Of a stretch of DNA of 64,000 bases, positions 36,690 through 48,392 are shown one piece after another; position 1 is the stretch's first letter; each line of letters starts with the position of its first letter. The position numbers were made by a program, and so were the translations under genes. The stretch spans positions 65,611,766-65,675,765 of the forward strand of contig NC_072801.1 in NCBI RefSeq assembly GCF_028583425.1, written 5' to 3'. The notes under the pieces are model-generated. The model saw nothing but the letters and a program-made list of their open reading frames with translations. It did no database searches and was not told the origin of the DNA. The DNA comes from Eublepharis macularius. Its lineage: Eukaryota > Chordata > Lepidosauria > Squamata > Eublepharidae.

Positions 36690-38632
36690 TCTCAAGAAGG
36701 CCAAAGGACTAAACATTAGGAAGAACTTCCCGAAAACTTCTTCAGTAGAAAAGGCTTCCTCGAGAGGGGGTGGGCTTTCCTCTGTGGAGGTTTTAAAGCA
36801 GAGGCTAGATGGCCATCTGACAGCGATGCTGGTTCTGTGACCCTAGGCAGATCATGAGAGGGAGGGCAGGAAGGGGTACACCAGTGCTTAGTTTTCCTGG
36901 CTCCTTTTTACATGTCCAGGGTACTGCTGATTGCCACCTTGGTTCAGGTAGCAATTTCCCCCAGGCCAGTTTGGCTAGAGATCCTGATGGTGTTTTGCCA
37001 TCTTCTGGGCATAGAGCAAATAAGGACTCCCTCAACATCCCAATAACCGTAACACTCCACAGTAAACTGTAATATGTGATGAATCAGAAAAGTGCAAAGT
37101 GCTGCCAATAATCAAAACGTAGTACAATAATAATAGCAGTTAATGTATGAATACACACAATAAGATACAATTCATATGCCAATGCATCAGACACACAATA
37201 AATATCAAGGTCATGCAATATCCATTTCCACAGAGCCACATTACAAACAGTATAACATTAAGAGTCCCAGACGTTACTCATAGGCAAAGGTGCTGCAAAC
37301 TGCCCCGACAATGAATGTAAAGTAAAGGCGTATCGCCTAACTCAAAAAAGTATGCAAGGAACTCAGTCCTCAAATGTTTTCAGTCGATGAAGAAGAATCA
37401 AAGGTCGAGCTCGTACTTCGTTTCCTAGGCAGAGCCTCTAAAGGATGTCGTTTGAGCAGTGACGTCTGGTCCACAGAACCGAGCCCAACAAAACGCTAGC
37501 ACTTTTTGTTTCGCTTACTCAGCTTTTTCAGGGGCTATATGATCTATACAAAGTAGAAATGGAATACTGATCTCTGTACTTAAATAAATTGCCCGGAATA
37601 GTTAAACTACACACACTGCAATGTCCGCAGGTGTAATGCCCCTTTGGGCTATTTTCCTTGATGCTGTGATCTTTAATGTCTGCATGGACTAATATATCTC
37701 TAGGTTTTTTTTAGCTTTTTCTAGTTATTAGTTTTTTTTGTATTTTCTTGTGTTTTTATTTTTTTTGTTTTTTGGTTAGGGTACAAAAAACCTAAGAGCT
37801 TTACACCTGCGGACATTGCAGTGTGTGTAGTTTAACTATTTCGGGCAATTCATTTAATGTGCCAGATCAGGAGAAGGATATAGTTTTAAGACACTTTTCG
37901 ACCTGCAACACCCAAGGAGTCATTTATGTCATCAAATGTCCCTGCAATAAGTTCTATATAGGGAGTACCTCTAGAGCAGTACGAATCTGTATTCAGGAAC
38001 TTCAGTCCAAAATTAGAAGGAAGGTCATGGAAGCACCATTCACGGCCCTAGGAAACGAAGTACGAGCTCGACCTTTGATTCATCTTCATCAGCTGAAAAC
38101 ATTTGAGGACTGAGTTCCTTGCATACTTTTTTGAGTTAGGCGATACGCCTTTACTTTACATTCATTGTTGGGCAGTTTGCAGCACCTTTGCCTATGAGTA
38201 ACGTCTGGGACTCTTAATGTTATACTGTTTGTATTGTGGCTCTGTGGAAACGGATATTGCATGACCTTGATATTTATTGTGTGTCTGATGCATTGGCTTA
38301 TGAATTGTATCTTATTGTGTGTATTCGTACGTTAACTGCTATTATTATTGTACTGCTTTTTGATTATTGGCAGCACTTTGCACTTTTCTGATTCATCACA
38401 TATTACAGTTTACTGTGGATTGTTACGATTATTGGGCTGTTGAGGGAGTCCTTGTTCGCTCTGGTTTGTACTCTCCCTGGTTGGTCTCTTTTTGGGTGGT
38501 ATCTTCTGGGCAAAGAACAGGGGTCACTGGGTGTATGTGTGGGGGGAGGTAGTTGTGAATTGACTGCATTTTGCAGGTGGTTGGACTAGATGACCTTGGA
38601 GATCCCTTCCAACCCTATGATTCTATGACCAT
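36690..38632 (+). mobile_element. Older retroposon split by the Penelope-like element
   Basis: The left part (36690-37018) has GTGGAGGTTTTAAAGCAGAG, CAGGTAGCAATTTCCCCCAG and CATCTTCTGGGC. The right part (38501-38632) resumes at TTCTGGGCAAAGAACAGGGG and ends CCAACCCTATGATTCTATGA. These two halves form one continuous common amniote repeat of uncertain class. An antisense piece of the same end is at 39944-40015. Confidence 0.6.
37019..38500 (+). mobile_element. Penelope-like element, fold-back, with GIY-YIG domain
   Basis: The plus strand around 37803-38110 encodes a CGHCSVC linker and a GIY-YIG endonuclease-type segment (GVIYVIKCPC, KFYIGSTSRAV), as in Penelope-like retroelements. Most of the reverse transcriptase is absent, so the copy is incomplete. 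An inverted, shortened copy of the linker and 3' region makes up the left side (37019-37640), facing the right copy (37794-38500) across a T-rich spacer. A 19-bp target duplication with two mismatches (ATCTTCTGGGCATAGAGCA at 37000, its partner at 38501) flanks it. Inverted flanking copies are known for this class. Confidence 0.75.
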
Positions 38633-38861
38633 AACAGTAACAAAAACTGTGCTTATATACTGCCCTTCTGGACAGCTTAGTGCCACACTCAGAGCAGTAA
38701 ATAAAGTCAGTGTTGTTATTTTCCCCACAATATAGCTGGAAAGTTGGGCTGAGAGGAATGGTTTACCCAAGGCCATCTGCTGAACTAATGGCAGTAGTGG
38801 GAGTCAAACCAGCAGAGTGCTGATTCACAGCCCAACCACTTTACCACTATGCTACAACATG
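38633..38861 (-). mobile_element. tRNA-headed SINE, family A copy 2 (antisense)
   Basis: Same layout as 13785-14015: the minus strand starts GTTGTAGCATAGTGGTAAAG and ends at the TATATAAGCACAGTTTTTG region. Confidence 0.65.
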
Positions 38862-39707
38862 GAATCTTCTCTGCTCTGATAGACATAGAAACAATATTTA
38901 CAAAAAAAAAGTTGAACTCTGAGAACTAGACACAAACAGCTCTAGAAAGCTCTGATTTGGATCTCATCTAAGACAGACTCACCAAGTGGGCTCTCAGCTC
39001 CCCAATTTGAGAGGACAATTCTGGCTGGCCTACCTTGCAGCATTGCTGTAAACATAAGATAATGAACACGAAGCACCTTTGTATACTTATTTATGTATTT
39101 ATTTATGTAATTTGTATCTGCCTTTCTCACTGAGAATCAAGGTAGATTACATAAGATTTTAAATGCTAAATGTATTTTTCTATGTCCTTTACATTTTTAC
39201 GCTGGATTTAACTATTCTATTGATTGCTAAGGATGTACTGCCATTGTAATGGTCTCTGACCGCAAATAAATTCATTCAAAATTCATTCGCTCGGGTAGAT
39301 TACAAAGTATGAGATTACCACAGTCAATATCAAGGACATTCCATAAGCAATGCCATAGGGTAAATAAAAGGGCTACATATAACTCTGAAACTGGATTATT
39401 GTTCCACCTTCAAGCTATCCCATTGCCTTAGCACTTGCAGCAATTCCCATTCATGCCTCTATACACCAGCCCTGTAAGGTGGGCCAGTTCAAGCCCTGAC
39501 ACTGGCAAAACAGAGGGCTGGCATCTAAGGGCCATGCCAGATTGGTGCCAGAAATGCCATGTCTGAAGCTGCCCAGTGAATAATTAAAAGGCAGTTCTCA
39601 GGCTCTGCAATGGAGAAAACTGATCTCTGTACTTTGGACATCAGCTGTAATTCTGGGAGAATCCCACTTGCCACTTGCAGTTGGGCAACATGATGCCAGA
39701 AGTCAGA

Positions 39708-39920
39708 ATTGGGTTGCCAATCTCCAGGTGGGGCCTAGAGATCTCTCAGAATTACAACTGATCTCCAGACCAAAGAGATAATTTCCCCTGGAGACAATGG
39801 CTGCTTTGGAGGAAGGATTCTACATCATTATACCCTGCTGAGGCCTCTCCCCAACCCCCCCTCTCCAAGCTCCACCCCCAAATCTCCAGGAATTTCCCAA
39901 ACCAGAGCTGGCAACCCTAA
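39708..39920 (+). mobile_element. MITE of the 'GGTTGCCA...TGGCAACCCT' family
   Basis: Begins GGGTTGCCAATCTCCAGGTG and ends GAGCTGGCAACCCTAA, with AGATCTCTCAGAATTACAAC and CTGGAGACAATGGCTGC inside. Confidence 0.65.
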
Positions 39921-40494
39921 ATCAGAAATGACCAGAATCAAAGAATCGTAGAGTTGGAAGGGACCTCCACGGTCATCTAGTCCAACCCTCTGCACAATGC
40001 AGGAAATTCACAACTGATTGTAACTGGAGCCAGAGGAGCATCCCCCTAAATGTAACTTGCCATTCAAGTAAATTGTATTTATGTTTCCTCATACAGGGAT
40101 ATGTATGAAATGATTCATTCTGGAAGAAGGAAAAATCTATTTTTAGCAAACACCAAGTTCTGTTGAAGGAACAAGGACGCTTGAGTGGTTTGTTTATCAC
40201 TGAAACCATTACATTATTTCCTGCTTTTAAAACAATACAGATTTATTCAGAAAGTGTGTGGTTCCTAGGGAGAGAAACGTGTAGTGGTTTGAGTGGGTCA
40301 TGAAACTGGGAGAATGACCCTTGGGCTTAATTCCTTTCGCTCTCACCCTAATTTGCCTCACAGCGTTGAGGCTGTGATGAGAAAATGAGATAACTCTCTC
40401 TGAGTTTCTCAGAGGAAGAGCCGGGATAAAACTGGGAGGAATGAAAGGGCTCTGCTGTTTGTCATGGTGGTATTGATGTGGGATATGGTGGCCC

Positions 40495-40719
40495 CAGGGC
40501 TTTTTTTCAGCTGGAACGCGGGGGAACGGAGTTCTGGAACCTCTTGAAAATGGTCACATGGCTGGTGGCCCCACCCTTTGATCTCCAGACAGAGGGTAGT
40601 TTAGATCTAAAGTCCCCTCTGTCTGGAGATCAGGGGGCGGGGCCACCAGCCTTGTGAACATTTTCTCCGAGGGCAACCCACTGAGTTCCACCACCTCTTT
40701 TCCCAGAAAAAAAGCCCTG
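40495..40719. mobile_element. hAT-type MITE, copy 1
   Basis: Inverted ends CAGGGCTTTTTTTC and GAAAAAAAGCCCTG; flanks GGTGGCCC and GGTGGTCC form an 8-bp target duplication with one mismatch. The interior is itself palindromic (CTCCAGACAGAGG and CCTCTGTCTGGAG). 8-bp duplications are the hAT hallmark. Confidence 0.75.
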
Positions 40720-40965
40720 GGTGGTCCACAAATGCACCTGAGAGATTCAGGACCCAATCGGTCATGCTCACGACACTGATGAAGAAAGCTCTGACTCTTG
40801 AAAGCTCCTGCCGTGGAAATGTGGTTGGTCTTCAAGGGGTGACTGGGCCCAAATTTTGCTCTTCTACACCGACCTTGTAATTGTTATCCCCAAACAACCA
40901 TTGCTATTCTGTTGACCATCACAGTTGCCACCACACCTCTGCCATCATCTCCAGCAGGAGAAAGA

Positions 40966-41135
40966 ATTGCTGTGGTGCAGTGGTTAGAGTGCCAGGCTCG
41001 GATCTGGGAGACCAAGGTTCTAATCCCTGTGCTGCCAGGGAAGCTCACTGGGCGACCTTGGGCCAGTAGCTCTCTCTTAGCCTAACCTACCTCACAGGGT
41101 TGTTGTGAGAATAGATGGTTATGAGGATAGAATGC
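40966..41135 (+). mobile_element. Sauria-like SINE
   Basis: A box GTGGTGCAGTGGTTAGAGTG, B-box region AAGGTTCTAATCCC, then GGCGACCTTGGGCCAGTAGC and CCTCACAGGGTTGTTGTGAG. It lies directly before a LINE tail. Confidence 0.7.
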
Positions 41136-41139
41136 TATT

Positions 41140-41748
41140 AACCTATAAAGTCCTAAATGAACTGGGACAAGCATACCTGAGGTACCCCCCCATAGGTACC
41201 CTGGAAAGTGCTGCTGAGATCAGCAGGTAAACACCTACTGGTGGTCCTTGGCCCCAGGGAGGCTCGGCTGGCCTCAACCAGGGCCAGACCTTTCTTGGTC
41301 CTGGCCCCAACCTGGTGGAGCTCTCTGTTGGGGGTACTCTGGCCCGCCAAGATCTTGTATCTTTTTGGTGGGTCTTTAAGACAGAGATGTTCTTCCAGGC
41401 ATATGGTTGAGGCCAGTCCTAGGTCCATCAAGTAAGCCTCCCTACCAGTCTTCTGTCAGTGTGTGTGTGTGTGGGGGGGCGCTACATAGCCATCTGCCCC
41501 CCCCCACGTGACATTATAGTAGAATTTTATAAACTCGCACCTCCCTTCTCCCCTATGTATGGTGGGGTAGGGAAGAATGAAGGAGCCTCCATCATGGGCA
41601 CTGAAACTTACATTATCGAGATTTCCAATTTTACTGTGCTAAAAATGTTTTCTCTTTTGTATCTTATGTATTATTGTAACCCGCCCTGAGCCTGCTCGCA
41701 GGGAAGGTGGGCTAGAAATTGAATGAATGAATGAATGAATGAATGAAT
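41140..41748 (+). mobile_element. L2/CR1-like LINE 3' end with (GAAT)7 tail
   Basis: Decayed C-terminal reverse-transcriptase text (LTYKVLNELG, then GGSAGLNQGQTFLG) is followed by a 3' UTR with TGTAACCCGCCCTGAGCCTG. The GAAT tail at 41721-41748 follows the end directly. Confidence 0.65.
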
Positions 41749-42340
41749 CTACCCTATCATTAACAATATTGACCTCATCTCCACTGCAGTGGCCAACCAG
41801 GGGACTTAGAAAACAGAGTGTTCCTCTGCCAATAATAATATTTCCCTTCTACAACTGCCCTTGTAGTAATACCAGTAGTAACAACAACAACAACAACAAC
41901 AATTGCTTTCACATATAACACTAACTGTCAAGGCAAAGGATCTGCAGTGAGGCTTCTCCTTTACATCTAGTTTTACTGTGCGCGTGTGCAAGGCATTTTA
42001 AAAATATGAATGAACGTTTAGTCACATGCCGTTGAAAGGGGAACTGCCCTGACAGAGGACTCGCCTGCCTCCGTGAGAACTTGGCCATTGTCTCCACAGC
42101 ATTTCCTGTCCAAACATGCCATATTACCAGCTATCAGCGTGATCTCCACCAGAAGTACCGCAAACCACCCTGACCCACTGCGCCATCCCTCGCGCTGCTT
42201 TGACTGCCGTCATCGTTGGATGCTCTCCATCTCTGTCAAATAGTCATCTCTGCCTTCCCCATGAGCGAGAAAGAAGGAAACCAATTTTGGATGGAAAACT
42301 GTTCCAGGAAAGCAGCAAAAGAAACTGTTTGATGGTTTAT

Positions 42341-42346
<6 letters not shown>

Positions 42347-42414
<68 letters not shown>
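42347..42414 (+). repeat. (CT)34 microsatellite
   Basis: 68 bases of uninterrupted CT. Long SLSL and RERE open frames over it are artefacts. Confidence 0.95.
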
Positions 42415-42418
<4 letters not shown>

Positions 42419-43247
42419 ATACCTTTCTTTCCTCCTTGACGTAGTTACTGTTGCTCTGCTGACATCTGTCAACATTCTTTTGATCAGGCCAAAAACCGGG
42501 GACTTTTTGCAAAATTTCCTACATGCTGTCTGAGTGAAATGCTTTTCTGAGCTGCACAGCTCAGTATCTGACCTCTGCTGCTTGCTCACAACACTCGTAC
42601 CCCGTTACGCTTGCCTCTATCATCCTAGCTCCCCCTTTTTTTGTCTGCCAATGGCAAAAGTCTTGGATTGCAAGTCCTTTGGGGCTGGCACCCGTCCCTT
42701 TTGCTTCTGAAACTCCATAAGCCATTCAAGAACCCTTCTGTTATCTCTGTGTCTGGCTCCAGCTGAAAGCCCCTTCCCTAAGGAAAATTGGGGGTTGAAA
42801 TATAATTGGGTTCAGGTTTCTATTTTTGGCATTTTTGTGTTAGATTTTTTTTTTTTGACGTTGTGGAGATTCTTTGGGAGACCATTTTTAGCTTAAAAGC
42901 AGGATTAAAAAAAAACGTATGCTGTTAAGTGCCTGAGAGAGCTACCTGAGAAAATTGAGAGTGGCAGCCCCTCCTATACCTTGGATGGGGCGAGTCTGCC
43001 CTGTGCGGAAGAAGGCACAAGGGACACCCGGGCTGCTGAAGTCCTAAGAAGACAACGGAGATAATGACTGAACTGTCCTAAGAGCACTTTCCTGCAAGTA
43101 AACCCCATTGACTCAATCTGAATAGGATTTTGAGTAGACCTGCTTAATATTGCTCTATTGCAGTGCCGTCCTAAGCAAGTCTGTTCCAGATCCTACTCAG
43201 ATCTCTTCTGTGGGGCTTCGTCCCAGGAAAGTATTTTTAGGATTGCA

Positions 43248-43362
43248 CTTTTTCAGGTGGGTAGCTGTGTTGGTCTGAAGTCGAGTCCAGTGGCACCATA
43301 CGGACCAACAAGATTTTCAGAATATAAGCTTTCGAGAGTCAGAGCTACCTTCTTCAGATACC
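43248..43362 (-). mobile_element. One-armed hairpin-core repeat with 9-bp flanking repeat
   Basis: AGGATTGCA at 43239-43247 and 43363-43371 flanks the copy. On the minus strand: CTGAAGA, a stem, ACTCTC and GAAA (43330-43357), then a 3' part with TTGTTGGTCC and AACACAGCTACCC. Relatives are at 45257-45345 and 47155-47275. Confidence 0.6.
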
Positions 43363-43402
43363 AGGATTGCATGGTTAATCTATTATATTTTTATTTATTT
43401 AT

Positions 43403-43622
43403 TGACAATAATAATAATAACTGTGCATATATAATGCTCTTCTAGACAGATTAGTGCCTTACCCAGAGGGGTGAACAAGTGTTATCCTCATAATACAGAC
43501 AGGGAGCTGGGGCTGAGAGGAGTGAGTTACCCAAGGCCACCTTCTGAGCTCAGGGCGGTAGTAGGATTTGAACCAGTAGCATGCTGATTCACAGCTGAAC
43601 CACTTAACCACTGTGCTACAGT
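43403..43622 (-). mobile_element. tRNA-headed SINE, family A copy 3 (antisense)
   Basis: The minus strand starts TGTAGCACAGTGGTTAAGTG and has GGTTCAAATCCTAC as B-box. It is the third copy of the family at 13.8 and 38.6 kb. Confidence 0.65.
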
Positions 43623-43823
43623 CTGCCTTCCTCACTGGGACTCAAGAAAGGTTACACAGTGTGAGTTAGTACAGTCAATTAACTGAAGCTTGCCCAGGAA
43701 AACTTTCTGCTGCGTGAAAAGTTAACAGAATTTGCATTTCCCCTTTATTCTCCTTACAAACTCGTTTCTGTAACACCACATCCAAATTGCTTTGACCAAG
43801 CTGCAAACTGCCTTGGACATCTT

Positions 43824-43939
<116 letters not shown>

Positions 43940-45256
43940 TGCATGAAATAAATAAGCCATAGTTCAAATGAAGCATGATGCATATCTGTGAAATGTCCCT
44001 GAGTGTTGGGGGGGGGGGAAGTACGGATCTCCCCTCCCCACAAGTTGCACGTTCACTATTGCAAATTCCAGTCAGTCATTGGGGTCGCTGTCACAGTATG
44101 TGAAATGCTAACTAGCCTTTTTTCAGTGCTGACTCCTCCTTCCTGAGCTTAACCATCCTAGAGCATTCTGACACGTGTTGGTGCTTGTCTTTTTAAAATG
44201 TGGAGAGATGGAGGTGAAAGGCCCTGGCCCAAACCTGTTGCCCCAAAGGATGGCACCTTGCCTTGCCGTGAGTCAGTGTTCCTCTTTGCTTCTCGTCTTG
44301 CCAGCGAGGCCTGAATTCACTTGGGGATGGTCCGACTCCTCCATCCTGACTCAGGACTGCCACCGCTTTCTGGCATCAAGGCCACCCATGGAACAGAGAG
44401 GATGCCCAGACATGCAAATGAAGCCGCGGTGGTGCAGAAAGAGATCCAAGAGCTGACATCACTTGGCGCTGGGCTTCATTTCCTTAATGTCCAAACTGAA
44501 AGAGAAGTTAGTCACCAAGAAAATGAAAGTGTGTCACGTCCGGGGCAGTAATAACTGACGTTCTCAAGCAGAGGAAGAACTGAAACTGGATCGAGAGGGC
44601 TCATAGGTACTAAAATGTACGGTCAGGGTGGTATTTCCAGGGTCCCACAAGCTGCATGGGAAGCAAATAGCCCCATAACAGATAACAGCGGAGATAGCTT
44701 TGTAGAAAAGAAAGCGTTGCATCAGTTCTCACCATTTGACTCTTCCTGGGGGAAAGGGGGGCGGGATTGATATTCTGCTCTTTTAGGATTGTTGATGCCG
44801 CTGGATATGGGAGTTTTAGGAAAATGGCAAGCTGATGTGCAATGTGGTTGGTGTTGGACAAAAGTCAAGTTTCAGTGAAAAAACCTGAATTTTCAAAACC
44901 CAATGTAAAAACATTTTAAAATTGTGATGGGGGGCGGGGGGGGGATGTGTGAGTGAGTTTAAATCCAGAACAGCTGTTGAAGTCTGAATGTGTACAAAAT
45001 TTCATATCAAACCAGACATGTAACAGCAATATGATACTTCATTCATATGTATGGCATATTCACTCAGGGAATCATGCCTACAAGCCCCAATTTTACTCTC
45101 ACAACAACCCTGCCAGGTAGCTTACCAGAGGAGACAGGCATTGGAGCACATCCGCTCCCACCATGTATATATATTTGGGGCAGGGCAGTGGGGCGGCTGG
45201 TGAGGAATTAGGTGTGTTTACAGATCTATGTCTATGAGAGGCGGCTAAAAGGATAG

Positions 45257-45345
45257 TTTCAGATGGGCAGCTGTGTTGGTCTGTAGTAGAAGAGCAAGAT
45301 TCAGATCCAGTAGCACTTTAAAGACCAACTAGATTTCCAGAGTAG
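45257..45345 (-). mobile_element. Fragment of hairpin-core repeat
   Basis: TGGGCAGCTGTGTTGGTCTG and CCAGTAGCACTTTAAAGACC match the outer part of the copies at 43.3 and 47.2 kb. The hairpin core is missing. Confidence 0.55.
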
Positions 45346-45388
45346 GACTTTTTGCGAGATGGCTGCCATATGCCATCATGGTGAGGAG

Positions 45389-45610
45389 CTAGAGTTGCCA
45401 GCCTCCAGGTAGTGGCTGGAGATCTCCTGGAATTACAACTGGTCTCCAGGCCACTGAGATCAGTTCACCTGGAGAAAATGGCTACTTTTGGGGGTGGACT
45501 GTATGGAATTTTGCCATGCCAAGGTCCTTTCCCTCCTCAAACTGCACTTTCTCCAGGTTTCTCCCCCCAGATCTCCAGGAATTTCCCAACTTGGAGCTGG
45601 CAACCCTATG
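45389..45610 (+). mobile_element. MITE of the 'GGTTGCCA...TGGCAACCCT' family
   Basis: AGAGTTGCCAGCCTCCAGGT to AGCTGGCAACCCTA. It is very close in sequence to the copy at 22.28-22.51 kb, including AAGGTCCTTTCCCTCC. Confidence 0.7.
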
Positions 45611-46325
45611 GAGCTCTTGTACCAGTAACGGAAGAGGAACTTTTTTCAGGGATGGCTTTTCTCCCCTCCAAGGCCCTGTGATTTGACGAGTGACACCAGC
45701 TACAATGTCTTCTTCCACAGACCTGTTTGACTTCGGACGGTGCTCTCCTGAGGAAGCAGGCCAGGAAGGTTGCTATTGGCAACACACTCGCCTCTCTCCC
45801 ATCTGGAAGAGGACCAAGGAGGCCTGGCTATCTGCCCAGCTTGTCACCCTCCCCTCCTCTCTCTGCTTCTTCTTCAATTTCTTTCTGTGTTGTAACTGGA
45901 TGCCAGGACGTGCCGAGAGGCCTGTAACAGGCAGGTGGCACGGCCTGGCGTGTTAATTTTATTTGTCCGTGCCTATCTCGGTTCCTGCTCCTTGCCACAT
46001 TCTTTCTCTCGAAAGTTTTACTCATGGCAGTAAACATTTTATATTCCCTTTCTCCCCTCCCTCGGCATACCCCATGTGGTACTCATACACACTCAGGGAG
46101 GCATCCCAACCCTTCCTGGGTGGAGGGACTGCCTGGCAGTTGGCACCACCTGTCCCAATAAAATGCCACATTGGAATCTAGAGCCTGTTGCTGCATGGAG
46201 GGAGGGTGGGTTGTGGAGTGGCCTGAATAAGGAACGGGAGGCCAAGCTGCCATCGTTAGATTTTTTTTCCCTTGGCAAATCTGCTGTGCCGTGTGTTTCA
46301 GGCAGAAACGGTGCAGTTTCTCTTC

Positions 46326-46536
46326 CGGTCTCTAAGTGGTGACTGAAGATCTCCTGGAATTACAACTGATCTCCAGGTGACAGAGATCAGTTGCCCTGGA
46401 GATAATGACAACTTTTGAACATGGACTCTATGGCATTATATCCTATTGAGATTTCTTGCCTCCCCAAACTCCACCCTCCCCAAGCTCCATCTCCAAGATC
46501 TCCAGGAATTTCCCAACCTGGAGCTGGCAACCCTAC
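46326..46536 (+). mobile_element. MITE of the 'GGTTGCCA...TGGCAACCCT' family (left end lost)
   Basis: GATCTCCTGGAATTACAACT inside and GGAGCTGGCAACCCTACCC at the right end. The left terminal repeat is not recognisable. Confidence 0.6.
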
Positions 46537-47094
46537 CCATGAGGGAGGCTTTACGTATGAAATTTTTGCCCAGTGGATATGGCAAAATCTGCAACCCGCC
46601 CTTGCAAAGCCAGGCAACAGGAGAGATTTAGTCGGAGCTCCTTTGCCTGCAAACAAAGATCCAAGATCTTGAGAGAGGGGCACACGCTGCATACCAATGC
46701 AAAAAGAAAGGGAAATATGCCTCCTAACTCTAGGTAGGAGGGTAGACAGGGCCTGACCTCAGCGTCCCTCCAGTGACACATTTTGTGTCCATCCTCACCA
46801 CTTCTGTGCGGCTCAGGAATTCTCCCTTCTTCTTTTTTATCTTGGATTGGAGGCTGGTGCGAAATAGTTTATTCAGCTTAAACTATTACAAAGTTTAAGA
46901 ATTAAAAACAACAGTTAATGAAAAGGTTGCCATGTCCACAATGCAGCTTTTGCAAAAGCTTCTCAGTAGTCATCTTAATTTTAAGGAGTCAGGAATGTTT
47001 GAATACCATTTTTTAAGGAATCTCTCTCTGCTGCGAAATGTGTTTGTGATGTCTAGTAAGCTCCTTGTGCGCTTGTTATTCCATATCCAAACAG

Positions 47095-47102
<8 letters not shown>

Positions 47103-47135
<33 letters not shown>
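47103..47135 (+). repeat. (AG)16 microsatellite
   Basis: 33 bases of AG repeat. Confidence 0.9.
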
Positions 47136-47137
<2 letters not shown>

Positions 47138-47154
47138 TTTTGGAAGGCATAGTT

Positions 47155-47275
47155 TTAGGTGGGTGGCTGTGTCAGTTTGCAATAGAACAGTAGGATCTGA
47201 GTCCAGTGGCACCGCAGAGACCACCAAGATTTTCAGGGTATCAGCTTTCAAGAGTCAGAGCTCCCTTCTTCAGAC
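47155..47275 (-). mobile_element. One-armed hairpin-core repeat
   Basis: On the minus strand: CATGTCTGAAGAAGGGAGC, TCTGACTCTTGAAAGCTG (core 47246-47273), then the outer part ending ACACAGCCACCCACC. Confidence 0.6.
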
Positions 47276-47366
47276 ATGAAAGAGAGGCTTTTTTAAAAAT
47301 TCCAAAACAACTGACTTCTCGCAGGCAGACCCCAGGAGTGGACCCCAAGGAGGTGGAGATAAAGTA

Positions 47367-47583
47367 GGATTGCCAACTCTGGGTTGGGAAATGCCTGGAG
47401 ATTTGGGAGTAGAGCCTGAGGACAGCAGTTATGGGGAGAGGAGAGCACTTAGCCAGGTCTAATGTCCCAGAGTCTACCCTCCAAAGCAGCCATTTCCTCC
47501 AGGGAAAATGATCTATGTTGCCTGGAGATCTGTTGTAATTCCTGGAGACCTCCAGGCCCTACCTGGTGGGGCTGGCAACTATA
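47367..47583 (+). mobile_element. MITE of the 'GGTTGCCA...TGGCAACCCT' family
   Basis: TAGGATTGCCAACTCTGGGT at the left and GTGGGGCTGGCAACTATA at the right, with CCTGGAGATCTGTTGTAATT inside. Confidence 0.6.
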
Positions 47584-48086
47584 AGGCAGCAGCAGAGGGG
47601 TAGAGCCAAGGCAAGCTCTGATGGGTTTTGTGCACCACCTGTCAGAATCCAGTGAAGTCCAGCAGACGGGTATGCTAGCTTTTCAGCCTCTCATACCGGT
47701 TACCTGACAGGATGCAGTTTTGCTGGCTGGCCCATTAGAAATACTGGTGTGTTGACAATCTTGAATATTTTGGAAATGAAATACTCTGGTGGTTCTTTGC
47801 AGCTATTCTGCTTTGCCCTCTTTTCTTTTCTTCTTCTTTTCTTTTCTTTTCTTTTCTCCCTGTGCAGGAAATAGAACAGATTTCACAATCGACCCCACCC
47901 CCTTTTGCCCTCCCTCACATCCCTGCTTTGCTCCCCCCTCCCCCCCAGCTAGTGTCTTCTTGGGAACAGACTCCAGGAAACAAGGTTGGTGCTTTATTTC
48001 CCCCTTTCTGGAGGAGGTGTTTGCCACCAATGGGAGGGGAGGAGAGCTGGGGAATTACAGAAGATGGGGAGAGCACCTTTACTGAA

Positions 48087-48094
48087 TATAAAGG
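48087..48094 (+). promoter_or_regulatory. CTF2: Possible TATA box of CTF2
   Basis: TATAAAGG stands about 290 bases upstream of the CTF2 start codon, allowing a 5' UTR of about 260 bases. Position and motif only; no other promoter evidence. Confidence 0.3.
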
Positions 48095-48376
48095 AACATC
48101 TCACTGGGGCTGGAGTACCAGCCAGAGCAGCTGCCCACAGAGAGAGAAGGTCTTGCACAGAGAGAGAAGTTAGGGAAGGCGAGCTGAGCATCCTCTGTTT
48201 GGAAGCAAGAGGAGGGATTCGCTATTTGGTAGAGAGATACCCTCCTCCTCCACTTGGGGGCAGTAACAGAAATTTGCTGGAAGGTGAGATACCTTTGTCA
48301 TCCATTTGGGGGTGACAAAGAGAAACAAACTAGCATCTCTACTGAAATCGAAAGCTTCCATCAAACTGAAGTAGCC

Positions 48377-48392
48377 ATGACTTTCTCCCTGG
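48377..48392 (+). CDS. CTF2: CTF2 exon 1 (16 coding bases)
   Basis: ATG in context AGCCATGA; encodes MTFSL plus one base, then GTAAGT. Found by matching the phase of the next exon and the need for a signal-peptide start; the joined reading gives a hydrophobic leader. Confidence 0.8.

Noticed and set aside
37019-38500. Endogenous retrovirus with LTRs
   Set aside because: The terminal copies are inverted, not direct, and the only domain is GIY-YIG. No retroviral element was recognised anywhere in the window.
41880-41901. CRISPR-like or other spaced repeat
   Set aside because: It is a short CAA microsatellite; no spaced direct repeats of CRISPR type occur in the window.
42105-42240. Exon-like segment after CTCCACAG with open frames
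   Set aside because: No recognisable domain, no clear donor, no linked exon.
42210-42589. Open frames with SLSL or RERE runs
   Set aside because: They are translations of the CT microsatellite.
44175-44456. 93-codon open frame
   Set aside because: No domain, start context or neighbouring exon supports it; the C-terminal part looked exon-like but is unrecognised.
45389-48376. A CTF1 paralogue upstream of CTF2
   Set aside because: No helix-A or helix-D motif of the family was found outside the CTF2 exons.
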